This document shows, in pieces, positions 8,806-17,212 of a stretch of DNA of 64,000 nt. Position 1 is the stretch's first letter, and every line of letters starts with the position of its first letter. Below the pieces are notes generated by a model, which worked only from the letters and a program-made list of their open reading frames with translations, was not told the DNA's origin and made no database searches. The stretch comes from [Clostridium] asparagiforme DSM 15981 (GTDB lineage: Bacteria > Bacillota > Clostridia > Lachnospirales > Lachnospiraceae). The position numbers were made by a program, and so were the translations under genes. The stretch covers positions 6,200,001 through 6,264,000 of the forward strand of contig CP102272.1 in NCBI GenBank assembly GCA_025149125.1. Reading direction: 5' to 3'.

Positions 8806-10317
8806 CTAAGCTGTCTTTCTGGCTGCTTTAAAGCGCTTTACAAGCGGCATTCCGATAAAGATAATGGACAAAATCAACAGCGCGCAGCTCAGCGGTCTGG
8901 TCACGAACACGCTCAGGGAGCCGTCCGCAAACACCATACTCTGAGTCCAGTTGTTCTCCATCATACTTCCCAGAATGGAAGCCAGGATCAGCGGCGACTG
9001 CGGGATCTTGTACTTATTGAAAGTGTATCCAATAAAGCCAAAGAAGATCATGATGTAAATATTGAAAATATTGTTGCTCACTGCGAAGGCGCCGGTCACG
9101 CACAGCACCAGCACGATTCCGCTGAGGATTTCGCGTTTTAAGCGCAGCACGGCGGTAGCCAGGAAATTACAGTAGAACATGCACAGCGGCAGCATGATGA
9201 TGTTGGCCACGATGAAGCCCAGAATGATCATGTAAGCCATCTCCGGCGTATCCCTGAACAGGGACGGGCCGGTTCTCAGGCCCTGGATGGTCAGAGCGCC
9301 CAGGAACAGAGAGGAGGTGGAGTTTCCGGGAACGCCAAGGCTCAGCAGGGGAACCATGGAGCTGGCAACCACCGCGTTGTTGGCGGACTCGGGAGCCGCG
9401 ATACCTTCCGGAACGCCGGTACCGAATTCCAGCTCCGGATGGCGTCTGGACGCCTGGTCGTAGGCCATGAAGATGGCCATGATCATACCCGCGCCGGGGA
9501 TGATACCGATTACGTTACCGATTAAGCTGGACTGGGCCCAGGTGGGAAGCAGACGCTTGGCCATCTCCTTGTTGGGCAGAGTCACCTTAACCTTCTGATA
9601 CTCCTTCTTAACCTCTTCCTTAAAGTCCACGCCCGCTGTTTTGGAGCGGATGGTCTCAATCATCTCCAGGATGGAGGTGATACCAAACAGACCGATCAGC
9701 ATGGGGATCAGGGAGATACCGTCCATCAGGCTCACCTGGCCGAAGGTAAAACGGGCCAGACCGGTCTGGGGGCTCATTCCCACACAGCTGAAGATCAGAC
9801 CCACAGCCATGGCCAGAATATTTTTCACAATGTTTTTGCCGGCCATGCCGATTACGGTACTCATACCCAGAACTGCCAGCATGAAATACTCGGGCGGGCC
9901 GAATTTCAGAGCCTGCTTCGCCAGGAAGGGAGACAGAAACAGCAGCACGATGGCGCTGGTAAGTCCTCCAAATGTGGACGAGGAGATCGCCAGGCCCAGG
10001 GCCTCACCGCTGCGTCCCTGCTGGGACATGGGATAACCGTCGTAGGCGGTTACCGTAGCGGAGGCAGTTCCCGGAATCTTTAACAGAATGGAGGGAACGG
10101 AACCGCCGCAGGCGGAAGCACAATAGATACCAACCAACAGGCAGATCGCCACCTGCGGCTCCATGCCGAAGGTGATGGGAATCAGCACCGCCATGGTGAT
10201 GGAGTCATTCAAACCAGGCAGAGATCCCACGATCAGTCCGATCACAACGCCGGCAAGAAGCGCGATCAGCGCGATGGGCTGAAACAGCTGACCAAGGCCT
10301 AATAATATACCACTCAT
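8806..10317 (-). CDS. tctA: Tripartite tricarboxylate transporter permease, large subunit (TctA, copy 1)
   Basis: A 503-residue membrane protein with about 11-12 helices, the length usual for TctA. Family hallmarks visible are GLIVGSLPGLNDSITMAVLIP near the N-terminus, the segment KIPGTASATVTAYDGYPM near residues 83-100 and ESANNAVVASSMVPLLSLGVPGN in the middle. TctA forms the main channel of a secondary importer for di- and tricarboxylates that takes substrate from the TctC binding protein. It is the last gene of malY-tctC-tctB-tctA. It closely resembles the copy at 32809-34320, with the same length and long identical blocks. Confidence 0.95.
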   Translation of the reverse strand: MSGILLGLGQLFQPIALIALLAGVVIGLIVGSLPGLNDSITMAVLIPITFGMEPQVAICLLVGIYCASACGGSVPSILLKIPGTASATVTAYDGYPMSQQGRSGEALGLAISSSTFGGLTSAIVLLFLSPFLAKQALKFGPPEYFMLAVLGMSTVIGMAGKNIVKNILAMAVGLIFSCVGMSPQTGLARFTFGQVSLMDGISLIPMLIGLFGITSILEMIETIRSKTAGVDFKEEVKKEYQKVKVTLPNKEMAKRLLPTWAQSSLIGNVIGIIPGAGMIMAIFMAYDQASRRHPELEFGTGVPEGIAAPESANNAVVASSMVPLLSLGVPGNSTSSLFLGALTIQGLRTGPSLFRDTPEMAYMIILGFIVANIIMLPLCMFYCNFLATAVLRLKREILSGIVLVLCVTGAFAVSNNIFNIYIMIFFGFIGYTFNKYKIPQSPLILASILGSMMENNWTQSMVFADGSLSVFVTRPLSCALLILSIIFIGMPLVKRFKAARKTA

Positions 10318-10329
10318 CTTCCCACCTCC

Positions 10330-10767
10330 TTAAAAATCAAGGAATATCATCGGTAACGGTACCGATAATAACACCTTAAACACGAAAAATGTCGCACACA
10401 CCGCCAGCGTGGCGCACAGTACGGTAATGCCAATCTTTTTATATCCCAGAGAGCGGATAATAAAGACGCATAACAGGAACGTATCGACGATATAACCGAT
10501 TTTCTTAATAAGTACCACATACACAATCAGGGCCAGCAGCGTGATTCCTACTTTTCCCAGGTTTACACCTTCCAGCTTGACAACCTCTTCCTTTTTGACC
10601 AGAGTCTCAAAAAACAGGTAAGCTGCACAGATCAAAAGAACACCCGCCGACATAATCGGGAAAACTCCCTCTCCCTCCATTGGAATGGCCTTTACAATGA
10701 TGTAAATCGAAATCAGGGCAAATACAATAGGCATCGCCAGCTCAATGATTAATTGCTTCTTATTCAT
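10330..10767 (-). CDS. tctB: Tripartite tricarboxylate transporter small permease subunit (TctB, copy 1)
   Basis: A 145-residue protein with four predicted helices (about residues 8-25, 38-54, 72-105 and 110-140), the size and layout of TctB. TctB is the small membrane subunit that associates with TctA. The gene lies between tctC and tctA with 12 bp to tctA. The start MNKKQLIIELAMP follows a GGAGGTG site. The ending LLSVPLPMIFLDF is nearly the same as that of the second copy at 34333-34776. Confidence 0.92.
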   Translation of the reverse strand: MNKKQLIIELAMPIVFALISIYIIVKAIPMEGEGVFPIMSAGVLLICAAYLFFETLVKKEEVVKLEGVNLGKVGITLLALIVYVVLIKKIGYIVDTFLLCVFIIRSLGYKKIGITVLCATLAVCATFFVFKVLLSVPLPMIFLDF

Positions 10768-10824
10768 TGCTGCACCTCCCAGCGAAAATATAGGCGCCCG
10801 GAATCGGGCGCCTCCTAAAAGCGA

Positions 10825-11883
10825 TTACTTGGACCCCTTCAGCTCCGGAACCAGAGCTTCGATATCTTTGTAGCACTGATTTGCATACTCCTGGAAATCA
10901 GCAGCATTCTTGTAGGAATACGGGATCGCAGCGTCCTTCATACCGGTGATGAACTTATCGGAAGTTGCAATCTTATCAAATTCTTCACACAGTACCTGGT
11001 ATACGTCGTCCGGTACGCCGGCCGGGCAGGCATATCCGCGGAATGCGCCGTTCACCATGGTGCCGCCTAACTCTAAGAAGGTGGGCACGTCCGGAATATC
11101 GGCAACGCGCTCCTCAGCGCCTACGGCCAGTCCGATGATGGTTCCGTCGCCGATCTGGCTTACGGTCTCGCCCGCCGCCATCATAGCTGCGTCACAGTGG
11201 CCGCCCATCAGCTGCTGCATCTGTACGGAAGCGCTGTCGTTGTGCAGATACTCAAACTTCAGGCCATACTCCTTCGCCAGCTGGATCGCTGCGATGTGGT
11301 GAGAAGTGGAATGTCCGGGAGTTGCAACCTTAACGGTGTTCTCCTTCGCATAGGCAACGAACTCATCCCAGGTCTTGTACGGGGAGTTCGGGGGCACTAC
11401 CAGGATCTCGGGATCGAAGCAAACCATGCCCAGGGTCTTGAAGCTGTCCAGGGTAAAGGTTACGTCCTTTAACAGGGGGTTGTTTACAACCGCGCTGGTG
11501 TAAGCCAGCAGGGTGTAACCGTCGGGATCCGCGTTAGCAACTGCGGTCTGTCCGATTACGGCGCCGCCGCCCGCCATGTTCTCAACGATCAGGGAGTGGC
11601 CGTTAAAGTAATCTTTTCCGGCAGCCTCCGTCAGAATACGGGTGGTGATATCCACGCCGCCGCCTGCGTCGTAAGGAACGATGATCTTGATGTTCTTCTT
11701 CGGGAAGTCGGTGTTGGCCTTAGCCGCCTCGGTTGCCGCCTCGGAACCTGCAGCTTCAGAGCCTGCAGCCTGAGTGCCGGCCGCCTGGGTGTCGGCGGGA
11801 GTGTCCGCTTTTTTGCTGGAACATCCAGCTAAGGAAGCCGCTACCAGACCTGCGCATAACAATGCTACCATTCTCTTTTTCAT
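10825..11883 (-). CDS. tctC: Tripartite tricarboxylate transporter substrate-binding lipoprotein (TctC)
   Basis: A 352-residue extracytoplasmic binding protein. A lipoprotein signal peptide ends at the lipobox ASLAGC, so C21 is the likely lipidated residue. A low-complexity linker of repeated QAAG/SEAA units spans about 28-55. The mature Bug/TctC domain starts at about 60 (FPKKNIKIIVPYDAGGGVD) with GYTLL near 122. TctC captures a carboxylate and delivers it to TctAB. This is the only tctC in the window, although three tctA/tctB sets are present. It follows malY by 25 bp and is probably in the same transcript. Confidence 0.95.
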   Translation of the reverse strand: MKKRMVALLCAGLVAASLAGCSSKKADTPADTQAAGTQAAGSEAAGSEAATEAAKANTDFPKKNIKIIVPYDAGGGVDITTRILTEAAGKDYFNGHSLIVENMAGGGAVIGQTAVANADPDGYTLLAYTSAVVNNPLLKDVTFTLDSFKTLGMVCFDPEILVVPPNSPYKTWDEFVAYAKENTVKVATPGHSTSHHIAAIQLAKEYGLKFEYLHNDSASVQMQQLMGGHCDAAMMAAGETVSQIGDGTIIGLAVGAEERVADIPDVPTFLELGGTMVNGAFRGYACPAGVPDDVYQVLCEEFDKIATSDKFITGMKDAAIPYSYKNAADFQEYANQCYKDIEALVPELKGSK

Positions 11884-11908
11884 ATGTCTCTCTCCTTATA
11901 TTGAAAAA

Positions 11909-13078
11909 TTATAAAGCTTTTACTGCTGTTACAATGCGGTTCATGGCCTCTTTGACCGTGCTGCGCGGACATGCGATGTTCATGCGCAGGAATCCGGCGC
12001 CCTCGGGACCAAAGCTCTTGCCGCTGTTCAGACCCAGTTTTACCGTCTCCACGAAGAAGCGGTCCAGCTCCTCCTGGCTCATATTCAGCTTTCTGCAGTC
12101 CAGCCACAGAAGATATGTACCCTCCGCATGGATCACGTCGATGCCGTCCACGTCCTTTAACGTCTCTTCCACAAGATTGCGGTTTTCCTCCAGGTACGCA
12201 ACCATCTGATCCGCGTAGTACGCGCACTGCTCGTATGCGGTGCAGAACGCCACGGTTCCGCAGATGTTCTCGCCGATGGCCTTGTTGTTCACAACCATGT
12301 CGTGCACTGCGTTCTTCAGAACCGGATTCGCGGCGATGAAGGCTGCGGTGCGGAAGCCCGGCAGGTTGAAGGTCTTGCTGGGGTTCATAAAGGAGATCGT
12401 GTTCTGCTCAAACTCTTTGGAAATGCTGGCAAAGGGAATGTGCTTGTGGCCGCTGTAAACAAGATCGCTGTGGATCTCGTCGGACAGCACCGTCACATGG
12501 TACTTCAGGCACAGCTCGCCCAAGCGGATCAGCTCTTCTCTGCTGAACACGCGGCCGGTGGGGTTCTGGGGGTTGCAAAGGATGAACAGTTTCGTTCTGG
12601 GGTCCTTCACCTTGGCCTCAAAATCCTCAAAGTCGATCTCATAGCGGCCGTCCTTTAAGATCAGCTCATTGCGCAGCAGATGTCTTCCGTTGTGCTCGGA
12701 CAGATCGGTAAAAGGCGGATAGCAGGGAGTCTGGATCACAATGTTGTCGCCCGGATGGCTCAAAGCGCGCACTGCGCTGATCACGCCGGAGATAACGCCC
12801 GGTACAAACTCAACCGCGTCCGGGTTTACTTCCCATCCGAATCTGGTCTCCTGCCACTTGGCAGCCGCCGCTTTCAGCCTGGGGCTTACGGGTGTATATC
12901 CGTACACCCCCTGCTGCACCCGCTCAACCAGAGCGTCCACAACCGGCTGGGGAGCCTTAAAATCACTGTCCGCAATCCACATCGGGATTACATCTTCCGG
13001 ATAAACCGAATACTTCTTAGAGTCAGTTCCCCTTCTGTTTACAACTTCGTCAAAATCATGTACTAAATTCACGATCAT
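11909..13078 (-). CDS. MalY/PatB-type PLP enzyme (aminotransferase or cystathionine beta-lyase)
   Basis: A 389-residue fold-type I PLP enzyme. The opening region DFDEVVNRRGTDSKKY and IPMWIADSDFKAPQPVV is typical of the MalY/PatB group, and the PLP lysine lies in NPSKTFNLPGFR. NPQNPTGR and the aspartate in LSDEIHSDL complete the site. Members cleave cystathionine (C-S lyase) or transaminate. It is the first gene of an operon with tctCBA, an unusual partner, which could mean it acts on an amino-dicarboxylate carried by that transporter. A consensus promoter with two different operator-like palindromes lies directly upstream. Confidence 0.85.
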   Translation of the reverse strand: MIVNLVHDFDEVVNRRGTDSKKYSVYPEDVIPMWIADSDFKAPQPVVDALVERVQQGVYGYTPVSPRLKAAAAKWQETRFGWEVNPDAVEFVPGVISGVISAVRALSHPGDNIVIQTPCYPPFTDLSEHNGRHLLRNELILKDGRYEIDFEDFEAKVKDPRTKLFILCNPQNPTGRVFSREELIRLGELCLKYHVTVLSDEIHSDLVYSGHKHIPFASISKEFEQNTISFMNPSKTFNLPGFRTAAFIAANPVLKNAVHDMVVNNKAIGENICGTVAFCTAYEQCAYYADQMVAYLEENRNLVEETLKDVDGIDVIHAEGTYLLWLDCRKLNMSQEELDRFFVETVKLGLNSGKSFGPEGAGFLRMNIACPRSTVKEAMNRIVTAVKAL

Positions 13079-13088
13079 ACCTCCTCTT

Positions 13089-13100
13089 GTGGTATACCAC
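13089..13100. promoter_or_regulatory. Perfect 12-bp palindrome, putative GntR/FCD operator
   Basis: GTGGTATACCAC is a perfect inverted repeat just upstream of the malY ribosome-binding site, about +12 to +23 relative to the predicted transcription start. The identical 12-mer recurs upstream of hdrB at 46067-46078, and close relatives flank gntR and prpD. TGGTATACCA-type sites are typical of the FadR/FCD branch of GntR regulators. Confidence 0.7.
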
Positions 13101-13112
13101 TCACCAGTTCAT

Positions 13113-13127
13113 GTTTAGATTCTAAAC
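13113..13127. promoter_or_regulatory. 15-bp palindrome over the -10 box, putative MarR-type operator
   Basis: GTTTAGATTCTAAAC is a perfect 7-bp inverted repeat with a 1-bp centre. The -10 box of the malY promoter (TAGAAT, 13124-13119) lies inside it, so a bound protein would block RNA polymerase. The same 15-mer occurs at 35052-35066 over the promoter of the second tctBA pair. The MarR gene at 13352-13894 is a natural candidate. Confidence 0.7.
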
Positions 13128-13147
13128 CTTTTTTATGTATCTGTCAA
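13119..13147 (-). promoter_or_regulatory. Promoter of the malY-tctCBA operon
   Basis: On the minus strand TTGACA (13147-13142), a 17-nt spacer and TAGAAT (13124-13119) make a near-consensus promoter. The predicted start is near 13112, giving a leader of about 34 nt that contains the palindrome at 13089-13100. Confidence 0.85.
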
Positions 13148-13212
13148 GATACAATTAAGCATTTTTGTCATTTTCTATCAAAAATAAAAAAGGGTTTTGT
13201 CGTAAATTACAT

Positions 13213-13240
13213 TAAAAAAGGGATACCATGCCGGTATCCC
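13213..13240 (-). terminator. Rho-independent terminator of the gntR-marR operon
   Basis: GGGATACC pairs perfectly with GGTATCCC around a 5-nt loop, and TTTTTT follows on the minus strand. It lies about 110 nt past the marR stop and upstream of the malY promoter, so it insulates the two units. Confidence 0.85.
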
Positions 13241-13351
13241 ATGTGACAATTTCATATCTTAATGAAATAAAGGGGACTTTCCGGCATTTTGTCACCGACT
13301 TAAGAAAGTAAAGTCTGACCAGGAAATCCCCCCTTTCTGCGCCGTGTTCCG

Positions 13352-13894
13352 TTACGTTCCCGTTCCCGAACCGCCCGCGAGCTTCTGTTCCCTCTTCTTT
13401 TGTTTCTGCCGTTCCAGGCGCTTCTGCTGCACCTCGCGCCGCACTCCCAGCCAGGCCTCCATGACGCTGAACGCGATGTCCACCTCCTCCTCGGAGAACT
13501 GGGTGCGCACCTGGTCCATGGATTCGCCGAAGCTGACCGCGTCGTATCTCCGGTGGGCCAGGTCCAAAAGGCGCCCTTTTTCCGTCAGGTAAAGCAGGGC
13601 CTTGTTGTCGTTGGCTGGGTCGGACTGGCGGTAGACCAGAGACTTGGCCTCCAGCTTCTTCAAAATCTGGGAGATCGCGCCCTTGGTCTTGGCGTAATCC
13701 CGGGCCAGCTCCGTCACCGTGATGCCCGGATTGTCCGCAATGTGCTTTAATGTATGTACTTCAACCGAAGTGTACTCCTCTCCGGTTCCGTAGTCCTGGG
13801 GAATCTTTGTGGAAATGTAGAGGTTTGCCACCTGATGCAGGATGTCAACCGCCTCCACATTGCTGTAATTTTTTCGTGTATGGTTCTCCGCCAT
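13352..13894 (-). CDS. MarR family transcriptional regulator
   Basis: A 180-residue regulator with the MarR winged helix-turn-helix at about residues 55-115 (ITVELARDYAKTKGAISQILKKLEAKSL then a wing at SDPANDNKALLYLTEKG). The C-terminal tail from about 150 is rich in K, R and Q. MarR proteins usually act as dimeric repressors that release DNA on binding a small acid. The gene follows gntR by 42 bp and is probably co-transcribed with it. It lies next to the malY-tctCBA operon, whose promoter carries a MarR-like palindrome. The pairing is inference. Confidence 0.88.
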   Translation of the reverse strand: MAENHTRKNYSNVEAVDILHQVANLYISTKIPQDYGTGEEYTSVEVHTLKHIADNPGITVTELARDYAKTKGAISQILKKLEAKSLVYRQSDPANDNKALLYLTEKGRLLDLAHRRYDAVSFGESMDQVRTQFSEEEVDIAFSVMEAWLGVRREVQQKRLERQKQKKREQKLAGGSGTGT

Positions 13895-13936
13895 ATTGCC
13901 TCCCTTAGCTGTCCTTTATTCTCACGTTAAAACGGA

Positions 13937-14638
13937 TTATTCCTCCTCCGGATTGAGCTTTCTCATCGCGCGGCTCAAGTGGAACTTCATGTAGCGGCTG
14001 GCCTCGTCCGCGTTCCCGCTCTCAATCTTATATAAAATGGCCTCGTGGTCCATCACCGTGGCGTCCGATACCTCTGTGGGCTTCATGGTATACTGCTTGG
14101 AGATCTCCAACAGGTCATAGAGGTTCCGGTACATATTGGAGAGCACCGGGTTCTTGGCCGCCTCGATCACATGGAAATGGAAGTCGTGGGATGCCTTGAT
14201 AATAGCCTCGTCGTCCTTACTCTGGCTGTCGATGGCTTCGAGCATCTGGTGGATCGACTCGTGCATCAGCCGGATGTCCTCGTCCGTCCGGCGCTTGGCC
14301 GCGTAGTAGGCCGCCGCGGACTCCAGGAAAATACGCACTTCGAAGAGATTTTCAATGGTTTCCATGGTGATGTCCGTGGCAAAATTCGCCTTGGGGTTGA
14401 GGAGCTGGATATCCACCTTCTGAACCGTCATCCCATCCGCCGTGTTGGAGACGATGCCGATATACTCCAGAATGCGGAGCGCCTCCCGCACCGGCACTCT
14501 GCTGACCCCAAACCGGGTCGCAAGCTCCCGCTCCGAAGGGATGGTGTCCCCTTCCTTTAACTCTCCGGACATGATTTGCGACTTAAACCAGTCCAGTATC
14601 GTTTCATAATATTTATTGGATGACGCCTTCTTCTCCAT
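13937..14638 (-). CDS. GntR family regulator, FadR/FCD subfamily
   Basis: A 233-residue regulator. The N-terminal GntR winged helix is at about 10-75 (GDTIPSERELATRFGVSRVPVREALRILEYIGIV) and the all-helical FCD ligand domain fills the rest, with an acidic/His-rich pocket suggested by EVRIFLESAAAYYAA, the segment HDFHFHVIEAA and the late DATVMDHEAI. FCD regulators often sense small carboxylates through a bound metal. The gene diverges from the prpD-fumarase-malic enzyme operon, and GTATAC palindromes typical of this family lie in the shared gap, at its own promoter, at malY and upstream of hdrB. Confidence 0.9.
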   Translation of the reverse strand: MEKKASSNKYYETILDWFKSQIMSGELKEGDTIPSERELATRFGVSRVPVREALRILEYIGIVSNTADGMTVQKVDIQLLNPKANFATDITMETIENLFEVRIFLESAAAYYAAKRRTDEDIRLMHESIHQMLEAIDSQSKDDEAIIKASHDFHFHVIEAAKNPVLSNMYRNLYDLLEISKQYTMKPTEVSDATVMDHEAILYKIESGNADEASRYMKFHLSRAMRKLNPEEE

Positions 14639-14677
14639 ATGCTCCGGTCCCCTTCTATCCCAGTATCATGCTGTTTT

Positions 14678-14706
14678 TGTATACACGTTTTCCTATTTAT
14701 GTATAC
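14678..14706. promoter_or_regulatory. Two GTATAC-centred sites in the gntR leader, putative autoregulatory operators
   Basis: TGTATACA (14678-14685) and a GTATAC-centred site (14701-14706; CGGTATACAT on the minus strand) lie just downstream of the predicted gntR start of transcription. They are weaker relatives of the TGGTATACCA sites in front of prpD, so they could mediate negative autoregulation. Confidence 0.5.
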
Positions 14707-14716
14707 CGCTCTTTTT

Positions 14717-14745
14717 AGAATACAGGAATTGCAGAAAGTTGTCAA
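14717..14745 (-). promoter_or_regulatory. Promoter of gntR-marR
   Basis: On the minus strand TTGACA (14745-14740), a 17-nt spacer and TATTCT (14722-14717). The predicted start near 14710 gives a leader of about 70 nt carrying two GTATAC sites. Confidence 0.8.
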
Positions 14746-14800
14746 TAGTTTACAATCTGATACTTTATTAACTTTGCATAAATAAATTTCAAATTAGCTC

Positions 14801-14829
14801 TTTCCTTTTGTCTGTATATGTGGTATTCT
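14801..14829 (+). promoter_or_regulatory. Possible weak promoter of the prpD-fumarase-malic enzyme operon
   Basis: TTTCCT (14801-14806), a 17-nt spacer and TATTCT (14824-14829) are a poor but correctly spaced match. The two operators at 14843-14882 would lie just downstream of the start. Other positions in this AT-rich gap cannot be excluded. Confidence 0.3.
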
Positions 14830-14842
14830 ATAGGAAACGTAA

Positions 14843-14882
14843 TGGTATACCACCCTTAAACCCATCTTTTTTCGGTATACCA
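14843..14882. promoter_or_regulatory. Two TGGTATACCA-type operators upstream of prpD
   Basis: TGGTATACCA at 14843-14852 is a perfect palindrome, and CGGTATACCA at 14873-14882 differs at one position. Their starts are 30 bp apart, close to three helical turns, so dimers on the same DNA face could interact. The second ends about 20 bp before the start codon at 14905. The divergent GntR/FCD gene is the likely regulator. Confidence 0.7.
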
Positions 14883-14904
14883 AACAGATAAGGAGGTCCC
14901 ATTC

Positions 14905-16269
14905 ATGGAAACCACAACCCAACAGACCCGCTGCCTGGCCGCCTATCTCTGCGGTATGGACGTTTCCAAATTCAGCGATCACACGGTGGACATCACGAAA
15001 ATGTGCATTGAAGACTTCATCGGCGTGGCCATCGCAGGCTCCGCCAAGAAGGAATCCGGAATCTGGAAGGAGTATTACTCCGGGAAGCTCACGGCGCCCC
15101 AGGCTTCCACCTTCCAGCCGGGCTTCACAAAGATGACCGTGGAGCAGGCCGCGGCTCTCAACGCGGTATTCGGACATGTGATGGACATGGACGACGTACA
15201 TAACGCAAGCATCACCCACCTGGCCGTGATCACGGTTCCCACCGCATTCGCCCTGGGACAGCAGCTGGGGAAGAGCGGAAAGGAGATCATCGAGGCCGTG
15301 GCCGCCGGATATGAGGCCGGAGCCAGGATCGGCGAGGCCATCAACCCTTCCTCTTATAAATACTGGCACACCACCGGCGTGGTCGGCGCATTCGCCGCGG
15401 GCGTGACCGCCGCCAAACTTCTGGGCCTTGACGAGGAGCAGATGGTGAACTGCCTGGGCTCCGCGGGCACCCAGGCCGCCGGACTGTGGGAATTCCTGGC
15501 CAGCGGCTCCATGAGCAAGGTGCTGCACACCGCCAACGCCAATCTCTGCGGGCTGCGCTCCGCCGAGCTGGCAAAGCTGGGCTTCACCGGAGCGCCCACC
15601 ATCCTGGAGGGCGACCGCGCATTTGTGAACGCCCTGGCTCCCGAGCCGGACCTGGACAGCCTGACCAAGGGCTTCGGGGAGGGCTACCGGATCGAGGAGA
15701 ATTCCTTCAAGCCCTACGCCTGCTGCCGCCACACCCACTCCGCCAACTACTGCATCGAGAAGATCCTCTCCGCCCACGCGCTGGACCCGGAGGACATCGT
15801 GTCCATCACCGACGACACCTACAGCACCGCGGTACAGACCACCAACAATCCCTACCCCGAGAATCCCTACGCGGCCAAATTCAGCCTTCAGTTCTGTATC
15901 GCCGCGGCCATCGTGTTAAAGGATTTGAGCGACCGCACCTTCACGGTGGAGAACATCAACAATCCGGCCGTCAAAGCCCTGATGGAAAAGATCAAAGTGA
16001 AGGTCAACAAGGAGCTGGACGACGAGTTCAAGCAGGATCCCAACCAGTGGTCCCACCGGCTGACCATCTGTCTGAAAAACGGCGAGACCATCACCGAGCA
16101 GGTGGATTACCCCATCGGAGACTTTAAGAATCCCTTTGACTGGGAGATGGCGGACCGCAAGTTCCGTCTGCTGACCGAGGACATGATCGGCGGCGAGGGA
16201 GTTACCAGGCTTTTAGATAAACTCCACAACCTGGAAACCATACAGGATATCAATGAAATCTTTAATTAA
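14905..16269 (+). CDS. MmgE/PrpD family protein (copy 1)
   Basis: A 454-residue member of the MmgE/PrpD family, which includes 2-methylcitrate dehydratase, cis-aconitate decarboxylase and iminodisuccinate epimerase. An all-helical N-terminal domain contains HVMDMDDVHNASITHLA near residue 92 and YWHTTGVVGAFAAG near 152; the smaller domain starts near 265 and contains YACCRHTHSANYC. A strong AAGGAGG site precedes the ATG. It opens an operon with a class I hydratase, class II fumarase and malic enzyme. A dehydratase or epimerase acting on a polycarboxylate before it reaches fumarate/malate fits, but the substrate is unknown. Confidence 0.88.
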   Translation: METTTQQTRCLAAYLCGMDVSKFSDHTVDITKMCIEDFIGVAIAGSAKKESGIWKEYYSGKLTAPQASTFQPGFTKMTVEQAAALNAVFGHVMDMDDVHNASITHLAVITVPTAFALGQQLGKSGKEIIEAVAAGYEAGARIGEAINPSSYKYWHTTGVVGAFAAGVTAAKLLGLDEEQMVNCLGSAGTQAAGLWEFLASGSMSKVLHTANANLCGLRSAELAKLGFTGAPTILEGDRAFVNALAPEPDLDSLTKGFGEGYRIEENSFKPYACCRHTHSANYCIEKILSAHALDPEDIVSITDDTYSTAVQTTNNPYPENPYAAKFSLQFCIAAAIVLKDLSDRTFTVENINNPAVKALMEKIKVKVNKELDDEFKQDPNQWSHRLTICLKNGETITEQVDYPIGDFKNPFDWEMADRKFRLLTEDMIGGEGVTRLLDKLHNLETIQDINEIFN

Positions 16270-16295
16270 CTTTTTTACTATAAGGAGGTTCTACT

Positions 16296-17180
16296 ATGGA
16301 CAATCAACTCATTAAAACTGCCATGCACGATGCCTGCATCCGCGCCGTCACGGAGATTTCCGCGGATGTAAAGGGACTGGTTCAGGCCGCTCTGGACCGC
16401 GAGACGAACGATACCGCCAAGAGCATGCTCTCTTCCATGCTGGAAAACCTGGATATCGCAAAAGCGCAGGACAAGGCCGTGTGCCAGTCCCCGGGCTACC
16501 CCACCACCTGGATTTCCTACGGCGACGGCAATTTCCCGTCCTTTGCCCACGACGTGATCTGTGAGGCTCTGGGCGAGGCGACCACCAAGGGCTATCTGCG
16601 TCCCAGCATCGTGGACCCGCTGACCCGCCACAATCCCGGCAACAACACCGGCGAGGGCGTTCCCAACATCGAGTACCAGTACCATCCGGGTCAGGAGTAC
16701 GTGGACTTCATCATCAGCTTCAAGGGCTGCGGCGCCGAGCTTGGCAACGCCATGAAGATTTTCACCACCGCCAACTTAAAGCTGAACCAGGATTTCGCGG
16801 GATTAAAGCGCTTTGTTCTGGAGACCGCCATCAACGCGGGCGGCAAGCCCTGTCCGCCCTTCGGTATCGGCATCGGCATCGGCGGTCAGATGGACGTCGC
16901 TTCCAAACTGAGCCGCGAGGCCATCAGCACCCGCAAGTGGGACGACACCAACCCCGATCCCTTACTGGCCCGCCTGGAGGATGAGCTGAGAGACAACATC
17001 AACTCCCTGGGCCTTGGCGCGGCCGGAACCGGCGGCGACACCGTATGTCTGGCCGTAAAGATCGGCAGAGCTGCAACCCACACCGCCATCGCTCCCGTCG
17101 CCATCAACTTCCACTGCTGGGTGGCAAGACGCGCAGGCATCCGCATCTACAACGACGGCCGCATCGAGAAATTACTGTAA
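16296..17180 (+). CDS. Class I fumarate hydratase/tartrate dehydratase-type alpha subunit
   Basis: A 294-residue alpha subunit of a two-subunit iron-sulfur hydro-lyase (FumA/TtdA family). Three cysteines suit binding of the catalytic 4Fe-4S cluster: C63, C145 (KGCGAELG) and C186 (KPCPPFGIGIGIGG). At the first, the usual CQDTG of fumarases and tartrate dehydratases reads CQSPG here, a change next to the active site. The beta subunit follows 32 bp downstream. The class hydrates fumarate or dehydrates tartrate or related hydroxy-acids. Because a class II fumarase is in the same operon, this pair may act on another substrate. Confidence 0.85.
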   Translation: MDNQLIKTAMHDACIRAVTEISADVKGLVQAALDRETNDTAKSMLSSMLENLDIAKAQDKAVCQSPGYPTTWISYGDGNFPSFAHDVICEALGEATTKGYLRPSIVDPLTRHNPGNNTGEGVPNIEYQYHPGQEYVDFIISFKGCGAELGNAMKIFTTANLKLNQDFAGLKRFVLETAINAGGKPCPPFGIGIGIGGQMDVASKLSREAISTRKWDDTNPDPLLARLEDELRDNINSLGLGAAGTGGDTVCLAVKIGRAATHTAIAPVAINFHCWVARRAGIRIYNDGRIEKLL

Positions 17181-17212
17181 TAACGAATATACATATAAAG
17201 GAGATCTGTCAT